From positions 3,782,001-3,846,000 of the forward strand of contig NZ_JAGIOP010000002.1 in NCBI RefSeq assembly GCF_017876775.1: a stretch of 64,000 nt of DNA, read 5' to 3'. The translations under genes and the position numbers were made by a program. Shown here in pieces: positions 62,579 to 64,000 of this stretch; the stretch's first letter is position 1, and every line of letters begins with the position of its first letter. The DNA is from Mycolicibacterium lutetiense. GTDB lineage: Bacteria; Actinomycetota; Actinomycetes; Mycobacteriales; Mycobacteriaceae. The notes beneath the pieces were generated by a model that saw only the letters and a program-made list of their open reading frames with translations, was not told the origin of the DNA and searched no databases.

Positions 62579-62622
62579 ATGCGACACGACTGCAATATTG
62601 TCACATCCGTTTCCATGCGACA
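62579..62622 (-). promoter_or_regulatory. repeated ATGCGACA boxes in the divergent promoter
   Basis: ATGCGACA at 62579-62586 and again at 62615-62622, 36 bp apart, in the gap between the thiolase and TetR genes. CAATATTG lies between them. Candidate TetR sites, weak evidence. Confidence 0.3.
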
Positions 62623-62672
62623 ACCGCGGGTGTTCGACAGAGCGAGTCCCTTGACAGGGCATACTCGTACCC

Positions 62673-63320
62673 GTGACGAAGAGACCGTTGCGGCGGGGCG
62701 ACGCGACTCCTGGGCGAAACCGCGATATGGCGCGCGATCGCCTACTCGACGCCGCCGAAACGTGCATGCAAGGCAAGGGGCGGTCGGGCACCACGATGGA
62801 GGATATCGCCAGGCAAGCGGGCGTATCGCGCGCCACGGTCTATCGCTACTTCGCGAGTCGCGAATCCGTCGTATCCGGTGTCATCGTCCGCGCAGCGGAA
62901 CGCTACCTGCACCGCACCAGCGGACGGATCTTGGCGCACATCGACTTGGGCTCTGCCATATTGGACTTCGTTTCAGTCACGGTGCGCGCGGCACGCCGCG
63001 AACCGATAATCGGCATGCTGTTCGCCAGCGACGACGAACTCGCCGGCGTGGGACTGGCCGAGGGAACGTCGGTGGCGCTGTTCGAACTCGTCGCCGAGTT
63101 TCTGCGACCCGTGTTCGCCGCGCACTGGCATCAACTCGAAGCCGGCGTTTCGGTCGATGACGCCGCCGAATGGATTCTGCGCATCATCCTCAGCTTGCTC
63201 TCGGTTCGCGGCCCCCGGCACCGCAGCCCCGAAGGAATCGACGCTTTCTTGCGCCGATTCCTGCTTCCCGCGCTACTGGCCGACACTCACAGTTGCATTG
63301 CTGCGACAACTGCGGAGTAG
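62673..63320 (+). CDS. TetR-family regulator
   Basis: A 215-aa regulator, GTG start. HTH region ARDRLLDAAETCMQGKGRSGTTMEDIARQAGVSRATVYRYFASRESVV (core GVSRATVYRYFASRE). The C-terminus has a typical helical ligand domain (AAEWILRIILSLL). A TTGACA (62651-62656) precedes it. It is divergent from the thiolase operon and upstream of a thioesterase gene; likely regulates CoA-ester metabolism. Confidence 0.88.
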   Translation: MTKRPLRRGDATPGRNRDMARDRLLDAAETCMQGKGRSGTTMEDIARQAGVSRATVYRYFASRESVVSGVIVRAAERYLHRTSGRILAHIDLGSAILDFVSVTVRAARREPIIGMLFASDDELAGVGLAEGTSVALFELVAEFLRPVFAAHWHQLEAGVSVDDAAEWILRIILSLLSVRGPRHRSPEGIDAFLRRFLLPALLADTHSCIAATTAE

Positions 63321-63368
63321 TGTCTCAGCGATGGCATCGGTATCGCTGAACGAAACGAGGCGCTGACC

Positions 63369-63803
63369 ATGGACTTCCCCCAGTTCAACAAGCAAATAGC
63401 CGAGGAGCTCCAGCACGCGGGGGGAACCTCGGGAGGGCTCGCCAAGTACTTGGACTTCCGCCACATCGAGTTCTCCGCCGGGAGACTGGTAGTGGAAATG
63501 GACGCCCGAGCCGATTTGTTGACTCCTTTCGGCACTCTGCATGGCGGATGCCTGTCAGCGATGGTCGACCACTGCTTGGGCGTGGTGTTCTATCCGGTGA
63601 TCCCACCTGGGTCATGGGTGGCCACAACCGAATTCAAACTGAACCTCCTACGTCCGGTGTCCAGTGGAGTCTGCGTTGCGGTCGCCGACATCATCGCGCT
63701 GGGGAAGCGTAGCGGCGTCGCCAGGATCGACATCACCAATACGGGACGCCCGGTATGCGCCGCACAGGGAACAGTGACCGTCGTCGCCCAGAGCGCCTCG
63801 TGA
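63369..63803 (+). CDS. PaaI-family hotdog thioesterase
   Basis: A 144-aa single hotdog protein. The motif LLTPFGTLHGGCLSAMVDHCLG has the HGG-x-x-x-x-x-D pattern of PaaI-type thioesterases. EFKLNLLRPVSSGVCVAVADIIALGKRSGVARIDI continues the fold. It probably hydrolyses an aromatic or fatty acyl-CoA. ATG 63369 lies 48 bp after the TetR gene on the same strand. Confidence 0.88.
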   Translation: MDFPQFNKQIAEELQHAGGTSGGLAKYLDFRHIEFSAGRLVVEMDARADLLTPFGTLHGGCLSAMVDHCLGVVFYPVIPPGSWVATTEFKLNLLRPVSSGVCVAVADIIALGKRSGVARIDITNTGRPVCAAQGTVTVVAQSAS

Positions 63804-63855
63804 TCCGGTCGCGGAACGAGAACGCTGCCCAAGGCGACCATCGAGGACACAGCAA

Positions 63856-64000
63856 ATGACCTCAACGTTCGAGCGCGTCCGCAACGAAGACGGAACCGCC
63901 CTTGCAGCCGATGTCTACCGACACGAATCCGCCCGCGCGGTCGTCATACTGCTGCACGGCGGTGGACAGAACCGCCATGCCTGGGCGACTACCGCGCGCC
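63856..64000 (+). CDS. alpha/beta hydrolase, 5' end only
   Basis: The frame from ATG 63856 runs off the window. The 48 visible residues contain GTALAADVYR and VVILLHGGGQNRHAW, the oxyanion-loop HGGGQ region of alpha/beta hydrolases. Follows the thioesterase gene by 52 bp. Confidence 0.8.
   Translation, partial: MTSTFERVRNEDGTALAADVYRHESARAVVILLHGGGQNRHAWATTAR

Overview
The window is high-GC actinobacterial DNA. Leaderless-looking genes, GTG/TTG starts, an ergothioneine cluster, an MmpL-type transporter, a 13E12/DUF222 HNH gene and a phage-type WhiB all point to a mycobacterium, probably a rapid-growing Mycolicibacterium. From memory, the order lysC-asd ... DUF4185 ... egtABCDE ... methyltransferase/GCS2 ligase ... 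glpK ... RDD/SpoIIM/DUF58/MoxR ... YqeY matches the M. tuberculosis block from ask/asd (about Rv3709c) to about Rv3688c, read in the opposite orientation. This was not checked by alignment.

Layout. 1-2.3 kb: the end of a GT4 glycosyltransferase, galU and a nitroreductase. 2.3-8.1 kb: lysC (with an internal beta-subunit start)-asd, then secreted or envelope proteins and a Fur regulator. 8.1-13.5 kb: an intact, tightly overlapping egtA-B-C-D-E operon for ergothioneine. 13.5-27.7 kb: a 13E12-type HNH gene, a second GCS2-type ligase, an acyltransferase, glpK, two PadR regulators next to a carotenoid oxygenase, an antiporter, an AraC regulator and a DUF1772 gene. 27.7-29.1 kb: one intact IS30-family insertion sequence. 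29.2-42 kb: a TetR-controlled DHA2-type exporter, the MoxR/DUF58/DUF4350/DUF4129 membrane-linked operon, YqeY, TesB and SRPBCC genes, and a Ser/Thr kinase.

42.0-51.1 kb is a 9-kb integrated element bounded by 87-bp near-identical repeats (85/87). Each repeat holds the 3' half of a tRNA-Pro (anticodon CGG) and its terminator hairpin. The element encodes a tyrosine integrase, an XRE repressor, an excisionase, prim-pol, a P-loop ATPase, a WhiB-like protein, several tiny proteins and an HK97-type major capsid protein. I see no terminase, portal, protease, tail or lysis gene. This is the layout of a capsid-carrying phage satellite resembling phiRv1/phiRv2. Beyond its right end a second attP-like arm begins, with paired 9-mers at exactly the same 104-bp distance from the core as on the left. 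This implies a second, tandem element or its remnant, which would carry an autoregulated Fic protein.

51.1-64 kb looks accessory: the Fic gene, a large MMPL transporter with a divergent TetR, a TetR/metal-dependent-hydrolase divergent pair with a clear operator, and a thiolase-alcohol dehydrogenase-carboxymuconolactone decarboxylase operon. In that operon the dehydrogenase has a frameshift and a nonsense codon, and the decarboxylase has a frameshift. A TetR, a PaaI-type thioesterase and the start of an alpha/beta hydrolase follow. No CRISPR array, rRNA or complete tRNA was seen.
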